DNA from: DATARH01 sp963773625
GTDB taxonomy: Bacteria; Pseudomonadota; Alphaproteobacteria; ATCC43930; CGMCC-115725
Length of the DNA: 64,000 bases
Assembly (NCBI GenBank): GCA_963773625.1
Contig: CAVZCJ010000024.1
Span: 46,531-110,530, forward strand
Direction: 5' to 3'
Below are positions 1 through 8,170 of the stretch, one piece after another (the stretch's first letter is position 1; each line of letters starts with the position of its first letter). Below the pieces are notes generated by a model. The model saw only the letters and a list, made by a program, of their open reading frames with translations, ran no database searches and was not told where the DNA came from. A program made the translations under genes and the position numbers.

Positions 1-156
1 TTCCGTCGACATCGTCATCGCGACCTCGATCGGATCGTTGCGGACGTGCAAGGCATCGATGTGGGCCGCAAATGTCCGGGCGAGCGGCAGCGCAGCGGCG
101 AGACCCACCGCGTCCATCTCATTGCCTGATACCGGCACCAAAATGGTCTTGATCAT
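1..156 (-). CDS. universal stress protein, N-terminal part (runs off the window)
   Basis: The first 52 codons of a protein that continues beyond the left edge. It begins MIKTILVPVSGNEMDAVGLA and continues through an ALPLARTF helix to HIDALHVR. This is the beta1-alpha1-beta2 start of the Usp fold, in which cytoplasmic nucleotide-binding proteins are induced under stress or low oxygen. The start is supported by a GGGAGA Shine-Dalgarno sequence just upstream. An FNR/FixK-type box lies about 73 bases upstream of the start codon, which fits oxygen-limited induction. Function beyond the family cannot be judged because the ATP-binding C-terminus is outside the window. Confidence 0.75.
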   Translation of the reverse strand, partial: MIKTILVPVSGNEMDAVGLAAALPLARTFAAHIDALHVRNDPIEVAMTMSTE

Positions 157-222
157 TGCGTTCTCCCGTCATCGCCGATGCCAATGCTTGCCCAAGAAGA
201 CGCCGGTTTGCCAGGCCGCGCG

Positions 223-236
223 CTGATACATATCAA
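223..236 (-). promoter_or_regulatory. FNR/FixK-type binding site upstream of the usp gene
   Basis: On the minus strand the site reads TTGAT-ATGT-ATCAG, one base from the consensus TTGAT-N4-ATCAA. Its centre is about 73 bases upstream of the usp start codon, a normal place for an activator site. A Crp/Fnr-family regulator is encoded within 1.5 kb. Seen directly as sequence; binding is inferred. Confidence 0.6.
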
Positions 237-335
237 TCGTCGGGGCAAATTTTCCGGAGCTGGCCTTCGCTTCGGCGCCGATGAGTCCGCCGTGGCCGCC
301 GTAGCGTCGCGCAAACCCGGCGGCTAATCGTGGGC

Positions 336-755
336 CTAGGGTGCTTGATCCAAGCTGGCCCGAACCAGATCGGCGATGCGCTTGGTCGAAAACGGTTTCT
401 CTAAAATCTCGGTGACGCCGAGTTTTGCGGCTCGCGCGGCGATGTTCGCGTCGAGCCGGCCGGTGATGACGATGGTGGGCGTCGTCACCCCCTCGCTGCG
501 CAACTTGTCGATCGCATCGAGCCCGTCCATGCTGGGCATGTGCTGGTCGATGAGCAGGCAGCCGGCGGTGCGTCGCCTTTCGTCGGCGAGAAGCTCGGCG
601 CCAGACGCAAATGTCACAACGTCGAACCCCAGCGCTTCCAGCAGAACGGTTAGCGAATCGAGCACCCCTGGGTCGTCGTCGACGAGGCAGACCGGCCGCC
701 GCGGTTGCCCGCTTGTGGCTGGTTGCCGAGCGCCATTAGCCGGGCTGTTCGACAT
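336..755 (-). CDS. single-domain response regulator (CheY/FixJ receiver)
   Basis: A 139-residue protein made almost entirely of a receiver domain. The acidic pocket is at residues 26-28 (VDDDP), the phospho-acceptor aspartate is about D70 in LLIDQHMP, the conserved Thr is in the TIVITG strand, and the Lys-Pro pair is at K120-P121 (LEKPF). There is no DNA-binding output domain, so it probably signals through a partner, as FixJ-type stand-alone receivers do. About 20 extra residues precede the domain. It lies 30 bases downstream of the Crp/Fnr regulator gene on the same strand and is probably co-transcribed with it. No cognate histidine kinase is in view. Confidence 0.85.
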   Translation of the reverse strand: MSNSPANGARQPATSGQPRRPVCLVDDDPGVLDSLTVLLEALGFDVVTFASGAELLADERRRTAGCLLIDQHMPSMDGLDAIDKLRSEGVTTPTIVITGRLDANIAARAAKLGVTEILEKPFSTKRIADLVRASLDQAP

Positions 756-785
756 CTGCCGTGGCCTTGCGAGCTAAAAATGCGC

Positions 786-1487
786 TCAGGCTTCGACAGC
801 CGCCTCGAGCATATCGCGGTCGCACAAATCGATACGATGCGGGCTAGGGATGGTGATTGCGCCGTCTTTCTTGAACGCCGACAGCACCCGGCAAACCGTC
901 TCGATCGTCAGCCCGAGATAGTCGGCGATGTCGTTACGCGACATTGGTACGTCGAGGTTCCGCCGCACATCGCGCCGCTCGGAGAGCTCCAAGAGAAAGC
1001 TCGCCACCCGCTCGGAAGCGGTCATTCGCCCCAGCAGCAGCATACGCGTCTGGGCGTGCGCGAGGCTGCGAAGCGTCATATTCCACATGTGACCGGCCAG
1101 CTCCGGCTTCTCCTCGATCAGCCGCTGGGTGGCGAGGCGCGGAAACCGCATCACGATAACGTCGCCAACCGCCTCGGCCGAAAACACGCGCTCGCCGTGA
1201 TCGTCGAGACCGAAGCATTCGCCGGCGAACAGAAACTCGGCGATGTGACGACGGCCGTCGGCCATCAGTTTGCAGATGCGGACGGTCCCGGAGACGACCT
1301 TGTACCAGCTGTCCGCACGGTCGCCCTCGGCATAGATCTCTTCCTCGCGGGACAGGCTGCGGCGAGTTCCGATCTGTTCTAGCGCCACGAGCGCTTCGAG
1401 CTGACCGGATCGTGCGACAGGTGAGGCGGTATTCTGTGGCCAGTCGAAGACGTTGACGGTGCTGCCGGCGTCGAACTGCTTGAACAT
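786..1487 (-). CDS. Crp/Fnr-family transcriptional regulator (FixK-like)
   Basis: A cyclic-nucleotide-binding-like domain (EEIYAEGD, VVSGTVRICK, GECFGLDD) is followed by a dimerisation helix and a C-terminal winged helix. The recognition segment is MSRNDIADYLGLTIETVCRVLSAF, whose E-T-V-C-R pattern matches Fnr/FixK regulators that bind TTGAT-N4-ATCAA. The N-terminal cysteine cluster of oxygen-sensing Fnr is absent, so it is FixK-like rather than an Fe-S sensor. Two in-frame ATGs exist. I prefer the second (1487) because GGAGGG precedes it at good spacing; the first would start at 1499. Matching boxes upstream of the neighbouring genes suggest it controls this locus. Confidence 0.85.
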   Translation of the reverse strand: MFKQFDAGSTVNVFDWPQNTASPVARSGQLEALVALEQIGTRRSLSREEEIYAEGDRADSWYKVVSGTVRICKLMADGRRHIAEFLFAGECFGLDDHGERVFSAEAVGDVIVMRFPRLATQRLIEEKPELAGHMWNMTLRSLAHAQTRMLLLGRMTASERVASFLLELSERRDVRRNLDVPMSRNDIADYLGLTIETVCRVLSAFKKDGAITIPSPHRIDLCDRDMLEAAVEA

Positions 1488-1671
1488 CTGACCCTCCATC
1501 CCGCTTGGGATTGCAGAGACGATGTCGTGTTATGACGCGTGCCGAAATCCGGAATGCTCCTAAGGAAAATTGCGTAGGGGAAACTACGTACTCATCGTGA
1601 CCGCATGCCGTGCTGCGAGCCGGCCCCGCGCCGCCAGCTCGAGGAATAACAATCCGGCGTCCCTTGTGGCA

Positions 1672-1685
1672 TTGATTCGCATCAA
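1672..1685 (+). promoter_or_regulatory. perfect-consensus FNR/FixK box
   Basis: TTGAT-TCGC-ATCAA, an exact match to the FNR/FixK consensus dyad. It lies 33 bases upstream of the acyl-CoA synthetase start codon and about 170-185 bases upstream of the divergent Crp/Fnr gene. A class II activator site would put the transcript start almost on the ATG, yet an AGGA ribosome site is present. The box could therefore repress this gene, act on the divergent promoter, or serve an unusually short leader. Confidence 0.75.
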
Positions 1686-1718
1686 TTCGCTGTCGCCCGC
1701 TGCTGGTAGGATGCAGCG

Positions 1719-3830
1719 ATGTCAGTGCGCAACCTTGACAAGCTGTTCCAACCCCACTCGGTCGCGCTCATTGGGGCGACCGATCGCGCCGGCTCGGTCG
1801 GCGCGGTCGTGATGCGCAACTTGCGCCGTGCTGGTCTGCGCGGCGACCTGATGCTGGTCAGCCCGCGCCACCGGGTGCTCAACGGAACGCAGGTCTATCG
1901 CGACGTCGCGAGCCTGCCGCAAGCCCCCGATCTGGCGGTGATTGTTACGCCGCCCGCGACGGTCCCGGGTTTGATTGCGGAACTCGGCGCGCGCGGCGTC
2001 AAGGCGGCGGTGGTAATCACGGCCGGCTTCGCCGAGTTGGGCGCCGAGGGCCGCGCCCTGCAGCAGGCGGCGCTGGACGCTGCCCAGCCGCACCTGCTGC
2101 GCCTTGTGGGGCCTAACTGTGTTGGCGTCATTGTGCCGGGAATTGGGCTCGACGCCAGCTTCTCGCATGTGGCCCCGCCGCCGGGCGACATCGCCTTCAT
2201 CAGCCAGTCTGGCGCGATGATTACCGCGATGCTGGATTGGGCGGCGCCGCGCGGCATCGGCTTCTCGCACATCGTCTCGCTCGGCGATATGGCCGATGTC
2301 GATTTCGGCGACATGCTCGACTATCTGGCCGCTGACGCGGGCACCCGCGCGATCTTGCTTTATGTCGAGGGCGTCACGTATGGCCGCAAGTTCATGTCGG
2401 CTGCCCGCGCCGCCGCGCGCGCCAAGCCCGTGCTGGTGTTGAAGGCCGGACATTCGGCGGCGGGTGCAAAGGCGGCGCGCTCGCACACCGGCGCGCTCGC
2501 CGGGAGCGACGCGGTTTATGATGCCGCCTTCGCTCGCGCCGGGATGCTGCGTGTCGGGACGATGGGCGAGCTGTTTGATGCGACGGAAACGCTGGCGCTG
2601 ACCCGTGACCAGGAAGGTGACAGGTTGGCCATCGTCAGCAACGGCGGCGGGGCCGGGGTACTCGCCACCGACGCCCTCGCCGCCGCGGAGGGGAGACTCG
2701 CCGAGCTGGCGCCCGAGACCATCGCGCGGCTCGACCGGCTGCTGCCGCCGACCTGGAGCCGGGGAAACCCGGTCGATATCGTCGGCGACGCGCCCGGGGG
2801 GCGCTACGCCGCGGCGATCGAGACACTGCTCGGTGACGGCGGTGTCGACGCGCTGCTCGTGCTCAACTGCCCGACGGCTCTCGCCAGCGCGGAAGAGGCG
2901 GCAACAGCGGTTGTCGACACGCTCGCCGCGCAACCGGCGAACACGCTAGTCGGGCGCAACATTTTCACCGCCTGGCTGGGCGAGCAGTCCGCGGCGCCGG
3001 CCCGGCGCTTGTTTGAGGCCGCCCGCATCCCGACCTACGACACCCCGGAAGCGGCGGTTTCGGGGTTCCTGCATCGGGTTCGCTACGAGCGCAGCCAGAC
3101 GCTCCTGATGGAAACCCCGCCGGCGCGACCCGATCCGTTCGAGCCCGATGTCGCAGGCGCTCACGGCGCCATCGCTGCGGCTCTCGCCTCTGCAAAATCC
3201 TGGCTCGACGCGGACGGTGTCGCCGCCGTACTGACCGCTTACGGTATCCCTCAGCCGCTCGCCCGCAGTGCCGACAGCGCCGATGAGGCGGCGGCAATCG
3301 CCGCCGAGATCGGGTTCCCGGTGGCGCTCAAGATCCGCTCGCCCGACATCATCCACAAATCTGATGTTGGCGGGGTGGTGCTCGGCCTGCGCGATGCCGC
3401 CGCGGTGCGCGAGGGTACGACGGGGCTGCTCGAGCGAATGCGCATGCAAATGCCTGTAGCGCGGATCGACGGCGTCCTGGTGCAGCAGATGATCCAACGT
3501 CCTGGTGCCGTCGAGCTGTTGGCGGGACTCGGCGACGACGCGGTGTTTGGGCCGGTTGTCGTTTTCGGCCAAGGCGGCGCCGCTGTCGAGATCGTCAAGG
3601 ACAGCGCGATCGCGCTGCCGCCGCTCAATGCGCTTTTAGCCCGCTGGCAAATGGAGCGCACGCGTGTCTGGAAACTGCTGCAGGCCTATCGCGGCAGACC
3701 CGCCGCCGCGATCGGCGCGATAGAGGAAGTGCTGATCCGTCTCGGCCAACTTGCTGCCGACCATCCGGAAATACGCGAGCTCGACATCAACCCGCTGCTC
3801 GCCGATGCCGAGCGGCGTTGTCGCCATTGA
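1719..3830 (+). CDS. ADP-forming acyl-CoA synthetase domain of a Pat/YfiQ-type protein (frameshifted at its C-terminus)
   Basis: The order is an N-terminal CoA-binding Rossmann domain (VALIGATDRAGSVG), a succinyl-CoA-ligase-like middle domain with GPNCVGV and FISQSGAM, and a C-terminal ATP-grasp domain (ALKIRSPDIIHKSDVGGV, ending ELDINPLLAD). In the Pat/YfiQ family this module is fused to a GNAT acetyltransferase that modifies lysines such as that of acetyl-CoA synthetase. Here the frame ends ERRCRH and stops, and the GNAT half continues one frame over from about 3811. One extra base near 3806-3811 explains this, since removing it joins LLADA to GVVAIDARIRV. The start MSVRNLDKLF is typical for the family and has AGGA upstream. 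The gene is first in a run with the GNAT part and the APH/kinase gene, next to an FNR box. Confidence 0.85.
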   Translation: MSVRNLDKLFQPHSVALIGATDRAGSVGAVVMRNLRRAGLRGDLMLVSPRHRVLNGTQVYRDVASLPQAPDLAVIVTPPATVPGLIAELGARGVKAAVVITAGFAELGAEGRALQQAALDAAQPHLLRLVGPNCVGVIVPGIGLDASFSHVAPPPGDIAFISQSGAMITAMLDWAAPRGIGFSHIVSLGDMADVDFGDMLDYLAADAGTRAILLYVEGVTYGRKFMSAARAAARAKPVLVLKAGHSAAGAKAARSHTGALAGSDAVYDAAFARAGMLRVGTMGELFDATETLALTRDQEGDRLAIVSNGGGAGVLATDALAAAEGRLAELAPETIARLDRLLPPTWSRGNPVDIVGDAPGGRYAAAIETLLGDGGVDALLVLNCPTALASAEEAATAVVDTLAAQPANTLVGRNIFTAWLGEQSAAPARRLFEAARIPTYDTPEAAVSGFLHRVRYERSQTLLMETPPARPDPFEPDVAGAHGAIAAALASAKSWLDADGVAAVLTAYGIPQPLARSADSADEAAAIAAEIGFPVALKIRSPDIIHKSDVGGVVLGLRDAAAVREGTTGLLERMRMQMPVARIDGVLVQQMIQRPGAVELLAGLGDDAVFGPVVVFGQGGAAVEIVKDSAIALPPLNALLARWQMERTRVWKLLQAYRGRPAAAIGAIEEVLIRLGQLAADHPEIRELDINPLLADAERRCRH

Positions 3831-4416
3831 CGCGCGCATCCGCGTTGCCTTCGCGGCGATGCCGGGCGCCGCGCGGCTGGCGATCGCCCCCTATCCGAAA
3901 CATCTCGAAAGCACCTCATCCGCGCGTGACGGCACGCCAATCGCGATGCGACCGGTGCGCCCCGACGATGAACCGTTGCTGCAGGACCTCTTCGCCCACA
4001 TGAGTCGCGAGGATCAGCGCCTGCGGTTTTTCGCGCCGATGCGGGAATTGAGCCATTCGCTCGCCGCCCGACTATCGCAGATCGACTACGACCGCGAGAT
4101 GGCGCTCATCGCCCGGCACGACGGCGCGACAGTGGGCGTCGTTCGCTACTTCGCTGACCCCGACCGGCTACGCGCTGAATATGCGATCGCGCTGCGCAGC
4201 GACTGGAAAGGGCGCGGCGTCGGCTATCTGCTGATGACCCGGATCATCGAGGTCGCGCGGGAGGCCGGGATCGGCGAGCTGTTCGGCGAGGTACTGCACG
4301 AGAACAAGCCGATGCTCGACATGTGTCGCATGCTCGGCTTCTCGATGGCCGCCAACTCGACCGATGCGACGCTCACAACGGTTCGCAAACCTCTCGCGTC
4401 GTCGTCGCGCGCCTGA
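3811..4416 (+). CDS. GNAT acetyltransferase domain of the Pat-type protein (downstream half of a frameshifted gene)
   Basis: Reads GVVAIDARIRV at once, the usual continuation of the ATP-grasp domain in Pat/YfiQ proteins, followed by a GNAT fold. The segment MRPVRPDDEPLLQDLF is beta1-alpha1, and the acetyl-CoA-binding loop sits in LRSDWKGRGVGYLLM (R-x-x-G-x-G). It has no ribosome site or start of its own at a sensible place, so I read it as the C-terminal third of a roughly 900-residue protein split by one base. It ends TGATG, sharing bases with the next start codon. Expected role: lysine acetylation control of acyl-CoA synthetases. Confidence 0.8.
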   Translation, partial: SGVVAIDARIRVAFAAMPGAARLAIAPYPKHLESTSSARDGTPIAMRPVRPDDEPLLQDLFAHMSREDQRLRFFAPMRELSHSLAARLSQIDYDREMALIARHDGATVGVVRYFADPDRLRAEYAIALRSDWKGRGVGYLLMTRIIEVAREAGIGELFGEVLHENKPMLDMCRMLGFSMAANSTDATLTTVRKPLASSSRA

Positions 4417-5918
4417 TGGCCGACGATCAGAGCGACACCGTCGCGTTTCTGAGTGATCCGTCGTCATACGGGCTCGGCGGCGCTGACGTCGAGCGCCACG
4501 AGACCCACATCTCGATCGTGTTTCTCGCTGGAGATCGCGCCTACAAACTGAAGCGTGCGGTGAAGTACCCCTATCTCGATTTCTCGACCGTCGAGCAGCG
4601 CCGACGGGCCTGCGAAGCAGAGCTGCGCCTCAATCGCCGCACCGCGCCGGAACTCTATCTGGAGGCGCGGCCGATCGCCCGCCGCCCAGACGGCGCGGTA
4701 GGCTGGGGCGGCGAGGGAGATGCCGTCGACTGGGTCGTGGTGATGCGGCGCTTTGGGCAGGACCAGCTCCTCGAAGCCATGGCACGCGCGGACCGGTTGG
4801 CGCCGCCGCTGCTCTATGCGCTGGCCGCGCACATCGCTGATTTTCATCGCAGGGCGGAGCCGCGGCCCGGCTATGGCGGAGCCGCGGCGATGAGCGCGAT
4901 TGTCGCCGAGAATGACGCCTGCTTGCTCGCCTGCCGGAACGTCGAGTTTTCGCGGCGGCAAGTCGGCGAACTGCGCGCGCAATCGGGGGAATGGCTGAAA
5001 CGGTTGGGTAGCCTGCTCGATCGGCGGCGGCAAGAAGGCAAGGTGCGGCGCTGCCATGGCGATCTGCACCTGCGCAACATTTGCGTGCTCGACGGCAAGC
5101 CGGTGCTGTTCGATTGCCTGGAGTTCTCCGAGGCCTTCGCGAGCATCGATGTCCTCTACGACCTTGCATTCCTGTTGATGGATCTCGAGCATCTTGGCGA
5201 TACGACCAGCGCCAATCAGGTACTCAATCGGTACCTTGACCTGACCGGCGAGGACGACGGCCTGGCGGCGATGCCGTTGTTTTTTTCGATGCGCGCGGCG
5301 ATCCGCGCCCATGTGACGGCGAGCGCCGGGGGGAAGGTTGACGATGCGCGGCGCTACCTTGATGAGGCCTGCGCCGCCTTGTGTCCTCCTCCGGCGCAGC
5401 TGGTCGCTATCGGGGGGCTCAGCGGTACCGGAAAATCAACGGTTGCGGCTGGCTTGGCACCGGAGCTCGGAGCGCGGCCGGGCGCGCGCGTGTTGCGCAG
5501 CGATGTGATCCGTAAGCGGCTTTTCGGACTCGATCCGGAAAGCCGGCTGTCGCAGAGCGCTTACCGTCCGGGTGTCACCCAACGGGTTTACGCCGCGCTG
5601 CGCGACGGTGCGGCGGCCGCGCTGCGGGCGGGCTACTGCGCCATCATCGACGCCGTGGCGCTCAAGCAGGAAGAGCGGGGATCCTTCGCCGAAATCGCTC
5701 GTCGCGCTGGGGTGCCGTTTACCGGGCTGTGGCTCGAGGCGCCGCCCGACACGCTGCTGGCCCGTGTCCACAGGCGTCAGCACGATGCGTCCGATGCGAC
5801 AGGGGAGATCATCAAGCGGCAGCTTTTGGTCGATCCTGGCCCCTTGGATTGGCAACGCCTCGACGCCGGCAGGGGCACAAAGGAAACGCTCGCGGCGGCG
5901 CGGGTGGCGTTGGCCTAA
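4416..5918 (+). CDS. APH-like phosphotransferase fused to a P-loop kinase/ATPase
   Basis: About 500 residues. The N-terminal half is aminoglycoside-phosphotransferase-like, with the catalytic and metal motifs CHGDLHLRNICVLDGKP and LFDCLEFSE. The C-terminal half is a P-loop kinase with Walker A GLSGTGKST and a gluconate/zeta-toxin-like layout (LRSDVIRKRLFG). The start was placed at the ATG of the TGATG overlap with the GNAT frame; an upstream in-frame ATG would run deep into that gene. Such two-domain proteins recur in oxygen-limitation clusters with Usp and Pat genes. The substrate is unknown, and antibiotic modification should not be assumed from the APH name. Confidence 0.8.
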   Translation: MADDQSDTVAFLSDPSSYGLGGADVERHETHISIVFLAGDRAYKLKRAVKYPYLDFSTVEQRRRACEAELRLNRRTAPELYLEARPIARRPDGAVGWGGEGDAVDWVVVMRRFGQDQLLEAMARADRLAPPLLYALAAHIADFHRRAEPRPGYGGAAAMSAIVAENDACLLACRNVEFSRRQVGELRAQSGEWLKRLGSLLDRRRQEGKVRRCHGDLHLRNICVLDGKPVLFDCLEFSEAFASIDVLYDLAFLLMDLEHLGDTTSANQVLNRYLDLTGEDDGLAAMPLFFSMRAAIRAHVTASAGGKVDDARRYLDEACAALCPPPAQLVAIGGLSGTGKSTVAAGLAPELGARPGARVLRSDVIRKRLFGLDPESRLSQSAYRPGVTQRVYAALRDGAAAALRAGYCAIIDAVALKQEERGSFAEIARRAGVPFTGLWLEAPPDTLLARVHRRQHDASDATGEIIKRQLLVDPGPLDWQRLDAGRGTKETLAAARVALA

Positions 5919-5991
5919 CGCTTTAAAAATCAATAGGGGTCACCCTTTGACTTGGCGCCATAAATGGGCGGAGCGACAAGCTTCCAGGGCG

Positions 5992-6240
5992 ATGCTTGAG
6001 GAGCTATTGCGAACAAAGGTAGAATTGCGGCGCTACCAACGCAGAGGAATTGCGGGATGGATTGATTGGGTGACGCTTTTAGCGGTTCTGTGCGGCGGCA
6101 TCGTTTTGGGCTTCAGATCGTTAGCGCCCAATACCTGGGCTGGCAGAGACGAGCCGTTTGCGGCTTTATCGGCCTTTGCGCCCTTTGGCAGGCGATCAGG
6201 CAGCGGTTTTAGGGAATCGCAGAAAGTAGTCGCCGTGTAA
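5992..6240 (+). CDS. hypothetical small membrane protein
   Basis: 82 residues with one clear hydrophobic segment (WIDWVTLLAVLCGGIVLGF) after a basic, coiled N-terminus (MLEELLRTKVELRRYQRRG). Base composition is lower in GC than the flanking genes. It ends four bases from a convergent small gene. No family is recognised. No strong ribosome site is visible, so confidence is modest. Confidence 0.4.
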   Translation: MLEELLRTKVELRRYQRRGIAGWIDWVTLLAVLCGGIVLGFRSLAPNTWAGRDEPFAALSAFAPFGRRSGSGFRESQKVVAV

Positions 6241-6244
6241 CTGA

Positions 6245-6439
6245 TCAGTTTAGCTTTGCGGGCTTTCCCTGTAGCGCAACTATAGCCTGCCTGATCCGCA
6301 TCCATCTGAGCATACCGCCAAGATCATTCCGTTCATTCATCTCCTCGGTACGCCGTATGGCTACGCGCTCGGCTTCCCTACCGAACTGTTCTCTTAGCTG
6401 AATGGCAGCACGCCAAATGTCGTGGTCAGGGATTGCCAA
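6245..6439 (-). CDS. hypothetical small cytoplasmic protein
   Basis: 64 residues, helical and rich in Arg/Glu (AAIQLREQFGREAERVAIRR, then MNERNDLGGMLRWMRIRQAI). It looks like the short helical DUF proteins common in alphaproteobacteria, whose pattern is ALxLxxxxGxEAxxxAxxRxxE. It is convergent with the small gene ending at 6240. I cannot assign a function. Confidence 0.45.
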   Translation of the reverse strand: MAIPDHDIWRAAIQLREQFGREAERVAIRRTEEMNERNDLGGMLRWMRIRQAIVALQGKPAKLN

Positions 6440-6757
6440 TTGGGCACCCGTCTGGCGGCGGTGGAACTCGACGATAGACGCGCAAATTCCGAGCTCAGTT
6501 TGTCATGAGGATTGTACCCTTATCGGCCTCCGTCACCAAAGCCGTCTACGGTCGTTCGCAATGAGCGGGCATTTTATGTGCCATCCTGAGGGGGAATCCA
6601 GCGTTAACCTCTAGGAGGCGAAGCTGGGAGCCGGAACGGCTCGCGCATCGGTGCGGTTGGCGGGTCGCTCAAAGCCTACCGGCGCTTGCTATCCCATCGA
6701 AATATTGTGTCGTCGCTTGAGGGCATAGCATAACCAGCGCGCATAAGTCTGGGGGCG
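6440..6757. other. intergenic stretch upstream of the alcohol dehydrogenase
   Basis: About 320 bases with no convincing gene. I looked for a further FNR/FixK box and found none. Probably holds the adh promoter, but I cannot place it. Confidence 0.4.
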
Positions 6758-7864
6758 ATGATGCAAATCACTGCCGCGGTCGTGCCCGCCCGTGGGGCGC
6801 CGTTCGCGATCGAGACGTTGGAGCTTGCCTCGCCGCTCGCCGGCGAGGTGTTGGTGCAGATTGTCGCCACCGGCATGTGCCACACCGATCTGCATGCCCG
6901 CGACGGCTACTTCCCGTTTGTGCACTACCCGGTTGTTTGCGGTCATGAGGGGGCGGGGATCGTTGTCGATGTCGGTCCCGCGATTAATGACCTCGTTGTC
7001 GGCGACCGGGTGGTGGTCTCGTTCCCGTGGTGCGGCGGCTGCGGACCGTGCCGCAGCGGGCACCCGGCTTACTGCATGCAGGCGCGCACCCTCAAATCGA
7101 GCGGCAGGCGCGCCGACGGCACCCGCACGATGCACCGGAAATGGCTTCCCGTTCACGCCTGCTTTTTCCAGCAATCCTCGTTCGCGACCTATGCGGTCGC
7201 GCCGGCGAGAAGTGTCGTGAGAGTGCGCGACGACGCGCCGCTTCACTTGCTCGGGCCGCTCGGCTGCGGGTTGCAGACCGGGGCTGGCGCGGTGCTCAAC
7301 GTCATGCAGCCGAAATCTGGGCAGTCCTTTGCCGTTTTCGGCGTCGGCGGGGTTGGGCTCGCCGGGCTCATGGCAGCCAAGATCGCTGGCTGCGATCCCA
7401 TCATCGCGGTCGACGTATTGCCCGACCGGTTGGCCTTGGCCAAGGAACTCGGGGCGACGCACGCGCTCGATAGCAAGGGCGCCGACACACTCGCCGAGAT
7501 CCGCCGCATCACCGGCAGCGGGGTGCATTTCAGCCTGGAGACTTCCGCAGTGCCAGCGGTGTTTCGGCTCGCGGCGGACGCATTGCGCGAGATGGGTACC
7601 TGCGTGCTGGTCGGCAGTGCCCGCCCGGGCACTGAGGCGAGTTTCGCCATGCCAGTGATCCAGGGTGGGCGGGTGATCCGCGGTGTTGTCCAGGGCGACA
7701 GCAAGCCGCGCGAATTCATCCCACGCCTCGTCGACCTGTTTTTGGCGGGACAGTTTCCGCTCGATCAATTCGTGACCGACTACAAACTTGCCGACATCAA
7801 CCGTGCCGCCGCCGAGGCGACCAGCGGCGTAACGATTAAGCCAGTGCTCGCAATGCCGCACTAG
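6758..7864 (+). CDS. zinc-dependent alcohol dehydrogenase (medium-chain, class III/aryl-alcohol type)
   Basis: 368 residues of the MDR family. Catalytic zinc ligands are in GMCHTDLHARDG and GHEGAG. The structural-zinc cysteine cluster is intact (CGGCGPCRSGHPAYC). The Rossmann motif is FGVGGVGLAGL, followed by an acidic residue (AVDVLP) that favours NAD. LGPLGCGLQTGAGAVL resembles the benzyl/aryl-alcohol and formaldehyde-type branch. Likely oxidises or reduces an alcohol/aldehyde in the cytoplasm; the substrate is not determinable. Two adjacent ATGs are possible (6758 or 6761). It forms the end of the redox module that precedes the T6SS. Confidence 0.88.
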   Translation: MMQITAAVVPARGAPFAIETLELASPLAGEVLVQIVATGMCHTDLHARDGYFPFVHYPVVCGHEGAGIVVDVGPAINDLVVGDRVVVSFPWCGGCGPCRSGHPAYCMQARTLKSSGRRADGTRTMHRKWLPVHACFFQQSSFATYAVAPARSVVRVRDDAPLHLLGPLGCGLQTGAGAVLNVMQPKSGQSFAVFGVGGVGLAGLMAAKIAGCDPIIAVDVLPDRLALAKELGATHALDSKGADTLAEIRRITGSGVHFSLETSAVPAVFRLAADALREMGTCVLVGSARPGTEASFAMPVIQGGRVIRGVVQGDSKPREFIPRLVDLFLAGQFPLDQFVTDYKLADINRAAAEATSGVTIKPVLAMPH

Positions 7865-8170
7865 GAGGAACCTCTACAACCGTCAAAAAGCGCCTAACTG
7901 TGAGGCTTTCGCGACGCGAATGCGGGGCATTCCGAAGTAATAACCCCGGCGCGGGCCCGTGCGACGGCGGGACATTGAGCGATCATGCGGATCGCGTGGT
8001 GCGGATGCCCGAGCGGGGGGCACATGCGCTCCCGCCTCGCCGCTCGCGATAGAGCGTTGACAGATCGGATGGCTGGAACCAGAAAGTAAATGGTCGACTT
8101 CGGCTCGACCAGAGAGGATAGATTTACTGCTGGGCTGCCGGATGCGGTCAGAATCGGCCGGGAGCAGTTG
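7865..8170. other. intergenic region between adh and the T6SS operon
   Basis: About 306 bases. Near 7884-7910 there is a weak imperfect hairpin (GCCT/AGGC followed by TTTC) that may end adh transcription. A TTGACA hexamer sits at about 8054, but no convincing -10 element follows at the right spacing. Open frames here lack coding features. Confidence 0.35.

Noticed and set aside
4416..5918. Aminoglycoside resistance gene
   Set aside because: The APH fold is fused to a P-loop kinase and sits in a redox/Usp cluster; nothing indicates drug modification.
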